From Psychrobacillus vulpis (GTDB lineage: Bacteria > Bacillota > Bacilli > Bacillales_A > Planococcaceae), in the NCBI RefSeq assembly GCF_006861825.1, contig NZ_VDGI01000005.1, positions 1 to 64,000 on the forward strand: DNA of 64,000 bases. The letters run 5' to 3'. The translations under genes were made by a program, and so were the position numbers. Of the stretch, positions 33,839 to 42,935 are shown piece by piece. Under the pieces are notes generated by a model that was given only the letters and a program-made list of their open reading frames with translations, ran no database searches and had not been told where the DNA came from. Position 1 is the stretch's first letter, and every line of letters begins with the position of its first letter.

Positions 33839-35083
33839 ATGAAAAATTTATATAACGATTCTCGTTTCCGTCTTATTATTTTTGCTAATATTGCATCATC
33901 GATTGGATCCGGAATAACTATGATAGCAGTACCATGGATGCTTGTATCAAGCAATAATGGAAGTGCGGTATTTGGCTATGTAACAATATGCATGACTATT
34001 ATTAGTTTCTTAATTACCCCACTAGTAGGTAATCTAATTGATAAAATGTCTCGAAAGAAGCTACTCTTAACTAGTAAGATAGTAAGTTTAATTGTGTTAC
34101 TTGCTTTTTCACTTATCGGTTTTGTTGGGCTATCCTATGAAGTCTGGCATTACATAATCATTTATATGATTGGCAGTTTGTATTACACGATTTTTTATCC
34201 TACAATGTTTGCTTTAAATCAAGAAATTTTCCAAAAAGATCAATACAAAACACTAAATGGAACAATGGAAGTTCAAGGGCAGCTTTCTAGCGTTATAGCT
34301 GGTGCTTTAGCAAGTATTTTACTGTCTAAATGGGATTTTCAATATATATTGTTATTAGACGTATTATCTTACGCGGCAGCAATTTACTTTTACTTAAAAA
34401 TTCCTTATACATGGACCAATATTAGAAAAACAAAAAGCATTTCTAAGTCAAGAGCAACTGAAGGTTTAATGTATATGTTGAAACGACCAGCAATGTTCCT
34501 ATTTTTAATGTTTTCAGTTATGCCGTTTATTGGCGTCATGATAACGAATTATTTATTTCCAGTGTATTTAGCTGACGTGCTAAAAACTTCTGGGAGTTTC
34601 TATGGGATTCAAGGAATGATTTATGGGGTAGGCGCAGTAATTGCAGGTATTATCGTCCCTATTATTGCTCGAAAAATTGGGGATGAAAAAACAATCATTT
34701 ATAGCGTAATTACTTATACGATTGCCATTTCGCTGATTATTTTTGCCAATGTACCATTCTATTTGTCTCTTATGTTTTTTATAGCTCTAGGAAATAGTGG
34801 TGCAAGAGTAGCTAGGAACTCTTTTTTAATGGATAAGGTTCCTAACGAATTAATGGGGAGGGTCGATAGCCTGTTTCGAACAATTGGACTTTTGTTAAGG
34901 ATTGTATTACTAGCTATCTTCACTGAAATGGTTTCTACAGGTTTAATCATTTATTGCTTTATTATGCTTAGTGGAATACTAATCGTAGCCTCTATATTCG
35001 TCACTTTAACTTGGAAAAAGGGATTTGAAGCAAATGAAAATGACATCAGTCTTGAAGTGGAACCTAAGCTAATAGCAAAATAA
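33839..35083 (+). CDS. Major facilitator superfamily exporter
   Basis: A 414-residue membrane protein with about 12 spans, of the MFS_3 (macrolide-efflux-like/enterobactin-exporter-like) group. Motif A-like loop: GNLIDKMSRKKLLLTSK. Segment SFLMDKVPNELMGRVDSLFR between spans is typical of the family. The ATG at 33839 follows AAGGGG; the frame is open 36 codons further upstream without a site. Substrate unknown. Confidence 0.85.
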   Translation: MKNLYNDSRFRLIIFANIASSIGSGITMIAVPWMLVSSNNGSAVFGYVTICMTIISFLITPLVGNLIDKMSRKKLLLTSKIVSLIVLLAFSLIGFVGLSYEVWHYIIIYMIGSLYYTIFYPTMFALNQEIFQKDQYKTLNGTMEVQGQLSSVIAGALASILLSKWDFQYILLLDVLSYAAAIYFYLKIPYTWTNIRKTKSISKSRATEGLMYMLKRPAMFLFLMFSVMPFIGVMITNYLFPVYLADVLKTSGSFYGIQGMIYGVGAVIAGIIVPIIARKIGDEKTIIYSVITYTIAISLIIFANVPFYLSLMFFIALGNSGARVARNSFLMDKVPNELMGRVDSLFRTIGLLLRIVLLAIFTEMVSTGLIIYCFIMLSGILIVASIFVTLTWKKGFEANENDISLEVEPKLIAK

Positions 35084-35104
35084 TTTTTTGAGGATACACT
35101 GAAC

Positions 35105-35132
35105 TTGAATAAGTCACCAAGATGTGTATAAT
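35105..35132 (+). promoter_or_regulatory. Promoter of the guanidine riboswitch operon
   Basis: TTGAAT and TATAAT with a 16-base spacer, about 30 bases before the aptamer. Confidence 0.75.
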
Positions 35133-35160
35133 ATAAAATAATTGTATACGTAAAATGTTT

Positions 35161-35287
35161 TCTAGGGTTCCGCAACGATGAAGTTGGTCTGAGACCGAGA
35201 GAAAACTCACAGCTTTGCTGTGTCACGGAAGGATAAAAGCCTGGGAGAAACTGTTTAACAGTTTTCTCTCAGGCTTTTTTGTTTTTT
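35161..35287 (+). ncRNA. Guanidine-I (ykkC) riboswitch with terminator
   Basis: Conserved ykkC-type elements in order: TCTAGGGTTCCGC, TGGTCTGAGACCGAGAG, CACGGAAGGATAAAAGCC and TGGGAGA. A strong terminator hairpin follows (35238-35275, AGCCTGGGAGAAACTGTT paired with AACAGTTTTCTCTCAGGCT) with a T-run to 35287. The aptamer 3' end overlaps the terminator stem, so guanidine binding should prevent termination and switch on the SMR exporter genes. Confidence 0.94.
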
Positions 35288-35317
35288 ATATCCACAAATA
35301 TAGGAGGTTATTATTTT

Positions 35318-35659
35318 ATGAACAAAGATTGGTTGAAAGTTTTAATTGCAGCTTTTTTTGAAGTTTTTTGGGTTATCGGTTTAAAACATGCAAGTGATTT
35401 CTGGACTTGGTCAGGAACTGTTATTTCCATCATTGTCAGCTTCTATTTAATGATTGAAGCTGGTCGAAAACTGCCTGTAGGTACTGTATATGCTGTTTTT
35501 GTTGGAATGGGTACCGCAGGAACTGTTATATCCGAAATTCTCTTCTTCGGAGAACCATTTAAAGTAAGTAAAGTTTTATTAATTTTATTACTATTAGCAG
35601 GAGTAGTTGGATTGAAGTTAGTTACAAAAGACAAAGTTCAAGAAGGAGATGAGTCGTAA
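35318..35659 (+). CDS. ykkC: SMR guanidinium exporter subunit 1 (YkkC-like)
   Basis: A 113-residue small multidrug resistance protein with four spans. The conserved Glu is in [17 protein letters not shown] (residue ~14), the proton/substrate site. [20 protein letters not shown] is the family loop. Located behind a guanidine-I riboswitch, it is expected to export guanidinium with its partner. The ATG at 35318 follows AGGAGG. The stop shares one base with the next start. Confidence 0.92.
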   Translation: MNKDWLKVLIAAFFEVFWVIGLKHASDFWTWSGTVISIIVSFYLMIEAGRKLPVGTVYAVFVGMGTAGTVISEILFFGEPFKVSKVLLILLLLAGVVGLKLVTKDKVQEGDES

Positions 35660-35973
35660 TGGCATGGGTTTCTCTGTTAGTAGCAGGAATATTTGAGATG
35701 TTTGGTGTTACCATGATTAACAAATTGCACAAGGAACGTAACTGGCAGTCGTTAGTCCTTCTAATTCTCGGGTTTGGCGGAAGTTTTCTATTTCTTGCAT
35801 ACGCAATGACATCACTTCCTATGGGAACAGCTTATGCTATTTGGACTGGGATAGGTGCTTCTGGAGGAGCTATTTTAGGTATGATCTTATACGGGGAACC
35901 AAAAGATTGGAAAAGACTTGTCTTTATCGCAATGGTATTAGGAGCAGCGATAGGATTAAAACTAGTCTCTTAA
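35659..35973 (+). CDS. ykkD: SMR guanidinium exporter subunit 2 (YkkD-like)
   Basis: A 104-residue SMR protein with four spans. The conserved Glu lies in LVAGIFEMFGVTMINKL; LPMGTAYAIWTGIGASGGAI is the matching loop. Paired SMR subunits form antiparallel heterodimers in Bacillus YkkCD. The start overlaps the previous stop by one base (TAATG), with AAGAAGGAG upstream. Confidence 0.92.
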   Translation: MAWVSLLVAGIFEMFGVTMINKLHKERNWQSLVLLILGFGGSFLFLAYAMTSLPMGTAYAIWTGIGASGGAILGMILYGEPKDWKRLVFIAMVLGAAIGLKLVS

Positions 35974-35982
35974 AAAACAGGA

Positions 35983-36022
35983 AAGCACCTAGTAAGAAAG
36001 ATAATTCACTAGGTGTTTTTTG
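35983..36022 (+). terminator. Terminator of ykkCD
   Basis: AAGCACCTAGT and ACTAGGTGTTTTTT around a 14-base loop, then T-run. Confidence 0.8.
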
Positions 36023-36520
36023 TTAGAATTTTTCCCCATAAAGTATATTACCTTTTTCATCATATGCTTTCATCATAATTGGCATATTTAATTTGTCTGT
36101 ATTAATAGGGGCATACCACAACCATAAGTTGTCTTGGATTTTCAGCTTGTTTGGCTGAATATCGTTTTCACTTGTTATTACAATAGACTTAATGTTATCA
36201 GTTGCTAAACCCCAAAGCATAGGGAGTCCATTTGGAGGACTAATACTACCACTCCAAGTTAGGGAATCATCAGCAACCATAATCCAATTTAAATTAAGTG
36301 CACTAGAAGTTGTTTCTACTTTTGATAGTTTATCGTCTATCAGTGATTATGAACGTTTTGTTTTTCTATTCATTACGTAAAATGCTGTACCAGCAATAAA
36401 TAAACCAGTACTTAGCCACAAAGCTATTCCGTTCCACTCTCCATTAAATAATGTAATATTGGTCAGAGTAATAAATTGCATTAAAACAATGACTATATAT
36501 AATCCGGTTATCGCTCTCAT
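36023..36520 (-). pseudogene. Membrane protein gene split by an in-frame stop
   Basis: A start ATG at 36520 with AAAGGAG upstream opens a 57-codon frame with two membrane spans (AITGLYIVIVLMQFITL, ALWLSTGLFIAGTAFYVMN). It ends in TAA at 36347-36349. The same frame then continues without interruption for 108 codons to 36023 (SLIDDKLSKVETTSSALNLN, then LTWSGSISPPNGLPMLWG). One base change would give an intact 165-residue protein, so this is most likely a recent pseudogene. The family is not recognised. A separate short two-span protein is the alternative. Confidence 0.65.
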
Positions 36521-36716
36521 AAAAATTTACTCCTTTCAAAAAAAGTCCCTCGATTTTAGTTTTAAATTGGGTATATATGTTAATAGTGTATCACTAATGG
36601 AAATTAACATCTAATTATTTCTGAAAAGTGTTTGTTTATGCAACATATTTCCTGAAACCATTTTTTCTTCTGTCCGTATAATAGCTATGTAGAAAAAGAG
36701 GAAGAAGGATGATTGT

Positions 36717-38381
36717 ATGACGTTTGTTTTTATTATCTCGGCAGTTGTAGCAGTAATTACTGCACTAATAGTCGTACCATTGACAGCTAAAAGGAAAGAC
36801 ACGATGTCTTCTCTAATAGGACTAACAATTGTATCGTTTATCGTATTAGCAATTGTATATTATTTGACGAATTTGGATAGGAACTGGACGGCTTTATGGC
36901 CATGGCTTGTGCTTGCTACATTAGCGGGAACAGTTTTGTCAAAAGGTGTAGAGCAAAAAGCAAAAGGTATACTTTTCTTAGGAAGTTTAGCTGTTGCTAT
37001 TTACATGCTATCTGCTTTTGTTTGGAATGCTGATGAAAAATTTGAAGTAGCCAAGATGGATGAAAAGGTAGAAATCGAAGCGTTCGATGAAACAAAAACG
37101 CCAGCGAGTGTACCACCTCAATTTGCACGAAATAAAATGAAGAAAGCATTTGGTCAAGTACCGAATACTAGCTACTATGAGCTAGGTAACTTACAAATTC
37201 AAAAAGTAAAAGGGGAATATGTATATATTGCTCCAGTCGAATTTTCTGGTTTTTTCAAATGGATAAATGGTGACGTTACACCAGGTTATTTTACGATGAG
37301 TGCAACAGATTCAGCTGACAATCCAAAATTCGTGAAAGAGGAGATGAGTTACACACCTTCATCTTTCCTTCACAAAAATTTAGAAAGACATATGCGTATG
37401 AAGCATCCAACAAAGATTTTTTATGGAGATCCACAGTTGGAAATTGATGAAGACGGAAAGCCATACTATATCCGTTCATACGGAAAATTCATCAGTGCTC
37501 GAAACGGCTTTGACGTTGAAGGAATTGTCGTAGTAGATCCAGCCACAGGTCAAACAGATTCTTTTAAGCTTGCAGATGTACCTGCGTTTATTGATGGAGC
37601 AGTATCTCCAGAAACCGTAAGTTTGCAAAACGGTTATTTTGGTAAATATGTTCATGGCTATATAAATAGTCATTTTGGTAAAAAAGACGTGAAATTACCA
37701 TCTGATGAAGGAACAGAAGCGAATGTTAGCCCAATTTTTACTGAAGACGGTAAAATGTATTACTTTACTGATTTCACAAGTCCAAAAGAGGGCGTTGATT
37801 CGATGCTAGGTTATTCTTTAACAGATGGCCGAACTGGTAAAGCAACATATTACACTGGAAATCTAGAAGATTCTTATATGGATTCACAAGGTGCACTTCA
37901 AATAATAGAGAAGAAATTTATTGAAAAGAAATGGTCGGGAGAGATGCCTGTACTGTACAACTTCTATGGGGAAGCTAGCTGGTTAACTCCGGTTCTGGAT
38001 TCGAATGGATTTTTACAAAATTACTTTATCGTGTCTGCTGCAAACCCAGAAATTTCCGTTTACGGCAATACGCCTAATGAAGCATTGAAGCTGTATAAAA
38101 CAGCCATTCAACGCGGTGGAAGCACAGTAGATGGAAGCTCCAAAGCGGAAGAAAAGTCAGTAACTGGGACAGTTGTTCGTGTATTTAAAGAACGTGTCGG
38201 AGACTTCACACAAGTATCTTTCTTACTGGACAATAAAGAGAACTACATTGTTTCTTCAGAAGTAGCTCCACTTGCAGTTTATATGCAAGAAGGTGACATC
38301 GTCCAAGTAAAATATTTAAATACAGGAGAGTTATTTTTACCTGTTAAAGAGATCACAATTCAAGGTATACAGAATAATTAA
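36717..38381 (+). CDS. Large membrane-anchored protein of unknown function
   Basis: A 554-residue protein. Residues 1-105 contain about four membrane spans. Residues 110-450 form a large, soluble and presumably extracytoplasmic region with repeated strand-turn patterns (YFTMSATDSADNPKFVKEEM, YGDPQLEIDEDGKPYYIRSY, VVVDPATGQTDSFKLADVP), recalling PepSY-like modules. The last ~85 residues resemble an OB-like barrel (SVTGTVVRVFKERVGDFTQV). The ATG follows AAGGATG. It is a single-gene unit. I do not recognise the family. Confidence 0.75.
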   Translation: MTFVFIISAVVAVITALIVVPLTAKRKDTMSSLIGLTIVSFIVLAIVYYLTNLDRNWTALWPWLVLATLAGTVLSKGVEQKAKGILFLGSLAVAIYMLSAFVWNADEKFEVAKMDEKVEIEAFDETKTPASVPPQFARNKMKKAFGQVPNTSYYELGNLQIQKVKGEYVYIAPVEFSGFFKWINGDVTPGYFTMSATDSADNPKFVKEEMSYTPSSFLHKNLERHMRMKHPTKIFYGDPQLEIDEDGKPYYIRSYGKFISARNGFDVEGIVVVDPATGQTDSFKLADVPAFIDGAVSPETVSLQNGYFGKYVHGYINSHFGKKDVKLPSDEGTEANVSPIFTEDGKMYYFTDFTSPKEGVDSMLGYSLTDGRTGKATYYTGNLEDSYMDSQGALQIIEKKFIEKKWSGEMPVLYNFYGEASWLTPVLDSNGFLQNYFIVSAANPEISVYGNTPNEALKLYKTAIQRGGSTVDGSSKAEEKSVTGTVVRVFKERVGDFTQVSFLLDNKENYIVSSEVAPLAVYMQEGDIVQVKYLNTGELFLPVKEITIQGIQNN

Positions 38382-38407
38382 ATTGAAATCAATTATTAAC
38401 AGCTGGA

Positions 38408-38437
38408 GCTATCCTAGTTTTATAGGATAGCTTTTTT
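38408..38437 (+). terminator. Terminator of the 554-residue protein gene
   Basis: GCTATCCTA and TAGGATAGC followed by six T. Confidence 0.88.
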
Positions 38438-38505
38438 GTTATAGAATAATTAAACAGAGATGTAGCATTCTATACTTAGCTCACTCAGGCAAAAGGGGTG
38501 ATTTC

Positions 38506-39345
38506 TTGAAAATACATTACTTAACAATTGGTGAAGTGGCAAAGTTAAGTAATTTATCGATTCAAACTTTGCGTTATTATGATCGAATAGATTTATTTAA
38601 GCCAATAGAAATTGACCCAATAAATCAATATAGGTACTATCAAAATACCCAACTATATTACTTAGATATTATAAAATCATTAAAATATCTAGGGCTATCT
38701 TTGGAAGAGGTTAAATCTGTACTAACATTGACACCGAAAGAATTAGTTACTTATCTGGCTAATCAAGAAGAACGAATTGACCAGGAATTTCAAAGGCTTA
38801 TAGAGACCAAAGAAATGTTACAGCGTAAAAAGGAACAAATACAATCATTTACACTTGAATCGAGTATGATGGATGTTTGTGTGAAGAAAATTCCAGCACA
38901 AAAAATAGTAAAAATAAAAACGTCCAACATAAGATTCAATGATATTCCAAATAAGGAATATGGACTTATTAGTAAAGTGCTAGAGGATGTGGGAAGTGTA
39001 TTTGATACGTTGTATGGTGGTTCATATGCTTTGAAAAGATATGAGTCATTAGATGATATCAATTATGATTATTTATTTACCCATACTGTGACAGATAAGG
39101 AAACGGATATAAACTTTGAGGATGTAGAAATAAGTATATTGCCTGCTGGAGAATACCTCAGTATAACTTTTCCCTTACAAGAGGATACTTATGAGGTTTG
39201 TTACAATAAATTGATTTGTTATTTGGAGCAACATTCCATTCATGTAGTGCCAATCGTTTATGATATTTGGATGCCTATAAATTTTACCGCATCCAAAGAA
39301 GATGAATTCATTGTAGAACTAAAAATACAAATTCAAGCTACTTGA
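38506..39345 (+). CDS. MerR-family multidrug regulator with GyrI-like effector domain
   Basis: A 279-residue activator of the BmrR/BltR type. The winged helix is at residues 4-75 (TIGEVAKLSNLSIQTLRYYD, LFKPIEIDPINQYRYY), a coiled coil at 80-125, and a GyrI-like ligand domain at 135-279 (ILPAGEYLSITFPLQEDTYE). The start is TTG at 38506 after GGGGTGAT. The MFS exporter downstream is the expected target. Confidence 0.88.
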   Translation: MKIHYLTIGEVAKLSNLSIQTLRYYDRIDLFKPIEIDPINQYRYYQNTQLYYLDIIKSLKYLGLSLEEVKSVLTLTPKELVTYLANQEERIDQEFQRLIETKEMLQRKKEQIQSFTLESSMMDVCVKKIPAQKIVKIKTSNIRFNDIPNKEYGLISKVLEDVGSVFDTLYGGSYALKRYESLDDINYDYLFTHTVTDKETDINFEDVEISILPAGEYLSITFPLQEDTYEVCYNKLICYLEQHSIHVVPIVYDIWMPINFTASKEDEFIVELKIQIQAT

Positions 39346-39371
39346 CCCTATAGTTACTATAGGGTTTATTT
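39346..39371 (+). terminator. Weak terminator between the MerR and MFS genes
   Basis: CCCTATAG and CTATAGGG around TTA, then TTTATTTTT, directly after the MerR stop. Confidence 0.5.
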
Positions 39372-39415
39372 TTATTTACATAAGAGTTTTATCTAGCATA
39401 ATGAGGAGTTTGGAA

Positions 39416-40582
39416 ATGATGGTTGGTTTAAATAAAATAATTTACTTAGTATTAGTAAATATATTCATTGTATTTTTAGGAATAGGATTAGTTATTCCTG
39501 TATTACCTACTTTGATGAGAGAAATGCATCTAGAAGGGTCTACGATGGGATACTTAGTGGCAGCTTTTGCGTTTACTCAATTATTAGTTTCTCCTTTTGC
39601 GGGAAAATGGGTCGACTTGTTTGGACGCAAAAAAATGATTGTTATTGGTATGCTACTTTTTGGGTTATCAGAAATACTATTTGGTCTTGGTCAGGATGTA
39701 GTAGTATTGTATGTTTCCAGAATGCTAGGTGGTATAAGTGCAGCATTTATTATGCCTGCAGTAACAGCTTTTGTTGCTGATATTACTTCGTTAAAGGAAC
39801 GACCAAAAGCAATGGGATATGTTGCTGCTGCTATAAGCACAGGATTCATTATAGGACCTGGGATTGGTGGGTTTTTAGCTGAATTTGGAACAAGATTGCC
39901 TTTCTTTTTTGCAGGGGCATTAGGCTTTTTGGGATCTCTATTTTCATTGCTATTATTAAAAGAGCCTGAAAGACCAGAAATAGAACAGAAGGAAGAAGAT
40001 AAAAAAGTAGCAAAATCAGGATTACGTAAAGTATTAGAGCCCATTTATTTAATTCCTATGATTATTATTCTTGTCTCTAGTTTTGGCTTAGCGGCTTTTG
40101 AAACAGTTTATTCCCTTTTTGTCGATCACAAGTTTGCATTTACACCAAAAGACATTGCGTTAATCATTTCAGTTAGTGGAATTTTAGGTGTTGTTGCGCA
40201 AGTTCTTTCATTTGACCGTATAGTCGGCAAAATTGGTGAAATTAGATTAATTCAAATTTGTATGGGTGTGTCCGGAGTATTTATATTTGCTATGATTAAA
40301 GTGTCAGCGTACTGGTCCATATTACTTGTGACTTTTGTGATCTTCTTAATGTTTGATTTAATACGTCCTGCATTGACAACATACCTGTCTAAAATTGCTG
40401 GTAATGAGCAAGGATTTGTAGGTGGTTTAAATTCCACTTTTACAAGCGTAGGGAATATTATAGGTCCTGGCATTGCGGGAATTTTGTTTGATGTAAATGT
40501 CGACTACCCATATGTATTAGCAATGTTTATACTTGCGCTTAGCTTTGTGATTTCGTTATTTTGGAAAGAACGAACCAATTAG
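39416..40582 (+). CDS. MFS multidrug efflux transporter (Bmr/Blt-like)
   Basis: A 388-residue drug:H+ antiporter with 12 spans. Motif A is GKWVDLFGRKKMIVIG, motif C is GFIIGPGIGGFLAEFG, and motif B-like residues lie in LYVSRMLGGISAAFIMP. Order MerR-MFS matches Bacillus Bmr and Blt systems. AGGAG at 39404 favours the ATG at 39416 (or 39419) over the one at 39401. Confidence 0.9.
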   Translation: MMVGLNKIIYLVLVNIFIVFLGIGLVIPVLPTLMREMHLEGSTMGYLVAAFAFTQLLVSPFAGKWVDLFGRKKMIVIGMLLFGLSEILFGLGQDVVVLYVSRMLGGISAAFIMPAVTAFVADITSLKERPKAMGYVAAAISTGFIIGPGIGGFLAEFGTRLPFFFAGALGFLGSLFSLLLLKEPERPEIEQKEEDKKVAKSGLRKVLEPIYLIPMIIILVSSFGLAAFETVYSLFVDHKFAFTPKDIALIISVSGILGVVAQVLSFDRIVGKIGEIRLIQICMGVSGVFIFAMIKVSAYWSILLVTFVIFLMFDLIRPALTTYLSKIAGNEQGFVGGLNSTFTSVGNIIGPGIAGILFDVNVDYPYVLAMFILALSFVISLFWKERTN

Positions 40583-40602
40583 AATACAAAGGAGCTAAAG
40601 AA

Positions 40603-41334
40603 ATGCATATTTATCTAGTTACTGGAACAACAAGTGGAATAGGTTTAGAACTTGCCAAACAATTATTAAAAACAGGCAATATAGTTTATGGGTTTGCAAG
40701 AAGAGAAAATGATATTGAGCATGATAATTATCATCATATTTTATTAGATTTAAGTGAAACTTTGAAGCTGACAGACACAATGAAAACAATTATTCAACAT
40801 GCCACTAATGAGGCGACTTCCTTTACGCTCATTAATAATGCAGGAACAATTGATCCGATAGGTATGGTAGGGGAGATCGACAGCGAACTTGTCGCGAAAA
40901 GTATCGCAGTCAATTTAACGGCTCCGATGATATTAACAGGAGCTTTTATTAACGCATTAGAAGGACAAACAATCCCTAAAAAGGTTATGCAAATTTCATC
41001 CGGTGCGGGTAGAAAGCCGTATGAAGGCTGGAGCAGCTATTGTGCTGGAAAGGCTGGACTCGACAGATTTACAGAAGCGGTGAATGTAGAAGAATCAAAA
41101 AAACAATATGGAGCTCGAATAGTTTCTATTGCACCTGGAATTATTGATACCAATATGCAAGGAAAGATTCGTCAGTCAACAGAAAGTGAGTTTCCTTTAG
41201 TAGATCGATTTAAGGAATACAAATCTGCTGGCGATCTCAGCAGTCCTTCAGAAGTGGCGGAAAAGTTAATAAAACTAATGGAAAGTGATCAATTTTATAA
41301 AGTAGAGGTCATAAGCGATTTACGCAATCTATAA
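40603..41334 (+). CDS. SDR-family NAD(P)-dependent reductase (YueD/benzil reductase-like)
   Basis: A 243-residue short-chain dehydrogenase. The nucleotide loop is VTGTTSGIGLELAKQL, NNAG is in LINNAGTIDPIG, and the catalytic set is SSGAGRKPYEGWSSYCAGKA. The pattern resembles the benzil reductase/sepiapterin reductase-like YueD group. The ATG at 40603 follows AAAGGAG and lies 20 bases after the MFS stop, so it may share the drug-inducible transcript. Confidence 0.87.
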   Translation: MHIYLVTGTTSGIGLELAKQLLKTGNIVYGFARRENDIEHDNYHHILLDLSETLKLTDTMKTIIQHATNEATSFTLINNAGTIDPIGMVGEIDSELVAKSIAVNLTAPMILTGAFINALEGQTIPKKVMQISSGAGRKPYEGWSSYCAGKAGLDRFTEAVNVEESKKQYGARIVSIAPGIIDTNMQGKIRQSTESEFPLVDRFKEYKSAGDLSSPSEVAEKLIKLMESDQFYKVEVISDLRNL

Positions 41335-41412
41335 TGGCAGTCATTTTGTCTTTTTTAGAAAATCCATTACAATAGTACATAGAGTATTCAATTGTGAAAT
41401 GGAGGACTAGTT

Positions 41413-42234
41413 GTGCCTGAAGTAGCAGCTTTACAAAAAGAAGCAATGGACATGCTAAAAAAGACAAGTAGAACGTTTTATATCCCTATCACTTTTTTAG
41501 AACCGAAACTAAAAAAGGCGGTTGCTTCTGCTTATTTATGTATGCGTGCGATAGATGAAATAGAAGATCATGAAGCATTAGAATTGCAAGAAAAACAGCG
41601 ATTATTACTTGCCACAAGTAAAATGCTTACAAAAGAATTTGATACAAAAGAATACGAAAAACTGGTAGCGCCATATAAGGACATCCTACCAGCAGTCTCT
41701 CTAAGACTAGGTGATTGGCTTGCTATTTGCCCTGCTGACTTAGTGGGAAAAGTAAAAGAATCCACTAGTGAGATGGCAGAAGGAATGGCCAAATGGGTAG
41801 AAAAAAACTGGCAAGTGAAAACGAAAGAAGATCTCGATGAATATACATACTATGTAGCAGGCCTTGTTGGTGTCATGCTTTCGGATTTATGGGAGTGGAG
41901 TGCTGGCATTAAAACGAACAGAGACGATGCGATTGCATACGGACGTGGCTTACAAGCAGTAAATATATTACGAAACAAAGACGAAGATAGTGAACGTGGA
42001 GTTCAATTTTTTCCAGAAGGTTGGACTCGTCAGGATATGTTCGAATATGCGGAAGGCAATTTAGCGAAAGCAGACGATTATATAAAAAGTATTAATCGTA
42101 AAAGCATCGTACTATTTTGCAAACTGCCACTTGCACTTGCACACAAAACATTAAAAGCACTGAAAAGTGGAAAAGAAAAAATGACGCGTGCAGAAGTTGA
42201 GGCCACTGTGGAAGAAGTACAAGCAGAGGTATAA
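41413..42234 (+). CDS. Phytoene/squalene synthase family protein
   Basis: A 273-residue trans-isoprenyl diphosphate synthase-like enzyme. The first Asp-rich motif is MRAIDEIEDHEA (residues ~46-57) and the second is VNILRNKDEDSERGVQFFP. The family condenses two prenyl diphosphates head-to-head. No other carotenoid or hopanoid gene is adjacent, so the product is unclear. The second motif keeps a D-x-x-x-D-like arrangement with Lys in place of a typical residue. The start is GTG after GGAGGAC. Confidence 0.85.
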   Translation: MPEVAALQKEAMDMLKKTSRTFYIPITFLEPKLKKAVASAYLCMRAIDEIEDHEALELQEKQRLLLATSKMLTKEFDTKEYEKLVAPYKDILPAVSLRLGDWLAICPADLVGKVKESTSEMAEGMAKWVEKNWQVKTKEDLDEYTYYVAGLVGVMLSDLWEWSAGIKTNRDDAIAYGRGLQAVNILRNKDEDSERGVQFFPEGWTRQDMFEYAEGNLAKADDYIKSINRKSIVLFCKLPLALAHKTLKALKSGKEKMTRAEVEATVEEVQAEV

Positions 42235-42245
42235 TAATATATTCC

Positions 42246-42285
42246 AACTCCCGAGAAGAGCATAGGTTCTTCTTGGGAGTTTTTA
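42246..42285 (+). terminator. Terminator of the phytoene/squalene synthase-like gene
   Basis: AACTCCCGAGAAGA and TTCTTGGGAGTT pair, followed by TTTT. Confidence 0.75.
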
Positions 42286-42299
42286 TGTTTAATTAGTAT

Positions 42300-42314
42300 T
42301 GATAATCATTATCA
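42300..42314. promoter_or_regulatory. Fur box upstream of the ferritin promoter
   Basis: TGATAATCATTATCA, a perfect 7-1-7 Fur box. It ends eight bases before the -35 (TTGCAT at 42323) of the apparent ferritin promoter (TATACT at 42347, spacer 18). A site upstream of -35 fits activation better than repression. Confidence 0.82.
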
Positions 42315-42409
42315 ATTATTCGTTGCATGAAAAATGTTCATAGTTGTATACTTATATTTGAAGGGGCATATTGCCACTTCAATACTTTTGATAAGAGGAG
42401 GAATTAATA

Positions 42410-42916
42410 ATGTTATCTGAAAAGTTACATACAGCATTGAATGAACAAATGAACTTCGAATTTTATTCTGCACATGCTTATCTTGCCATGGCTGCGTATT
42501 GCACAGCAGAAGCGTATGATGGCTTTGCTAATTTCTTTTTGGTACAAGCTGAGGAAGAGCGTTACCATGCGATGAAATTTTATAATTTTTTAAGTGATTT
42601 AGGATATCGAGCGACAATTGATGGCTTCAATCATCCAAATAACGAATTTACTTCTATTTTAGATGCGTTTGAAACAGCATTAACACATGAAAAAGAAGTG
42701 ACGCGTCGCATTTATGGGTTATCTGATATTGCATTAGATGAGCGTGAGCATGCAACGATGGCGTTTTTAAAGTGGTTTATCGATGAGCAAGTAGAAGAAG
42801 AGTCAACATTTGATACGCTAATTAACAAAATCAAACGTATTGAAAATGATTCAAATGCAATCTTCATGTTAGATTCAGAATTAGCATCACGCACATTCAC
42901 TCCAGAAGTAGTGTAA
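42410..42916 (+). CDS. Ferritin (FtnA-type non-haem iron storage protein)
   Basis: A 168-residue four-helix-bundle ferritin. Ferroxidase residues are visible in NEQMNFEFYSAHAYLA, AEEERYHAMKFYNFL and FIDEQVEEESTFDTL. It stores iron as a 24-subunit shell with no haem site evident. The ATG follows AGAGGAGGAAT. A consensus Fur box lies 95 bases upstream. It is a single gene followed by repeats. Confidence 0.92.
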   Translation: MLSEKLHTALNEQMNFEFYSAHAYLAMAAYCTAEAYDGFANFFLVQAEEERYHAMKFYNFLSDLGYRATIDGFNHPNNEFTSILDAFETALTHEKEVTRRIYGLSDIALDEREHATMAFLKWFIDEQVEEESTFDTLINKIKRIENDSNAIFMLDSELASRTFTPEVV

Positions 42917-42935
42917 ATACTTGAGCCCACAAGTA

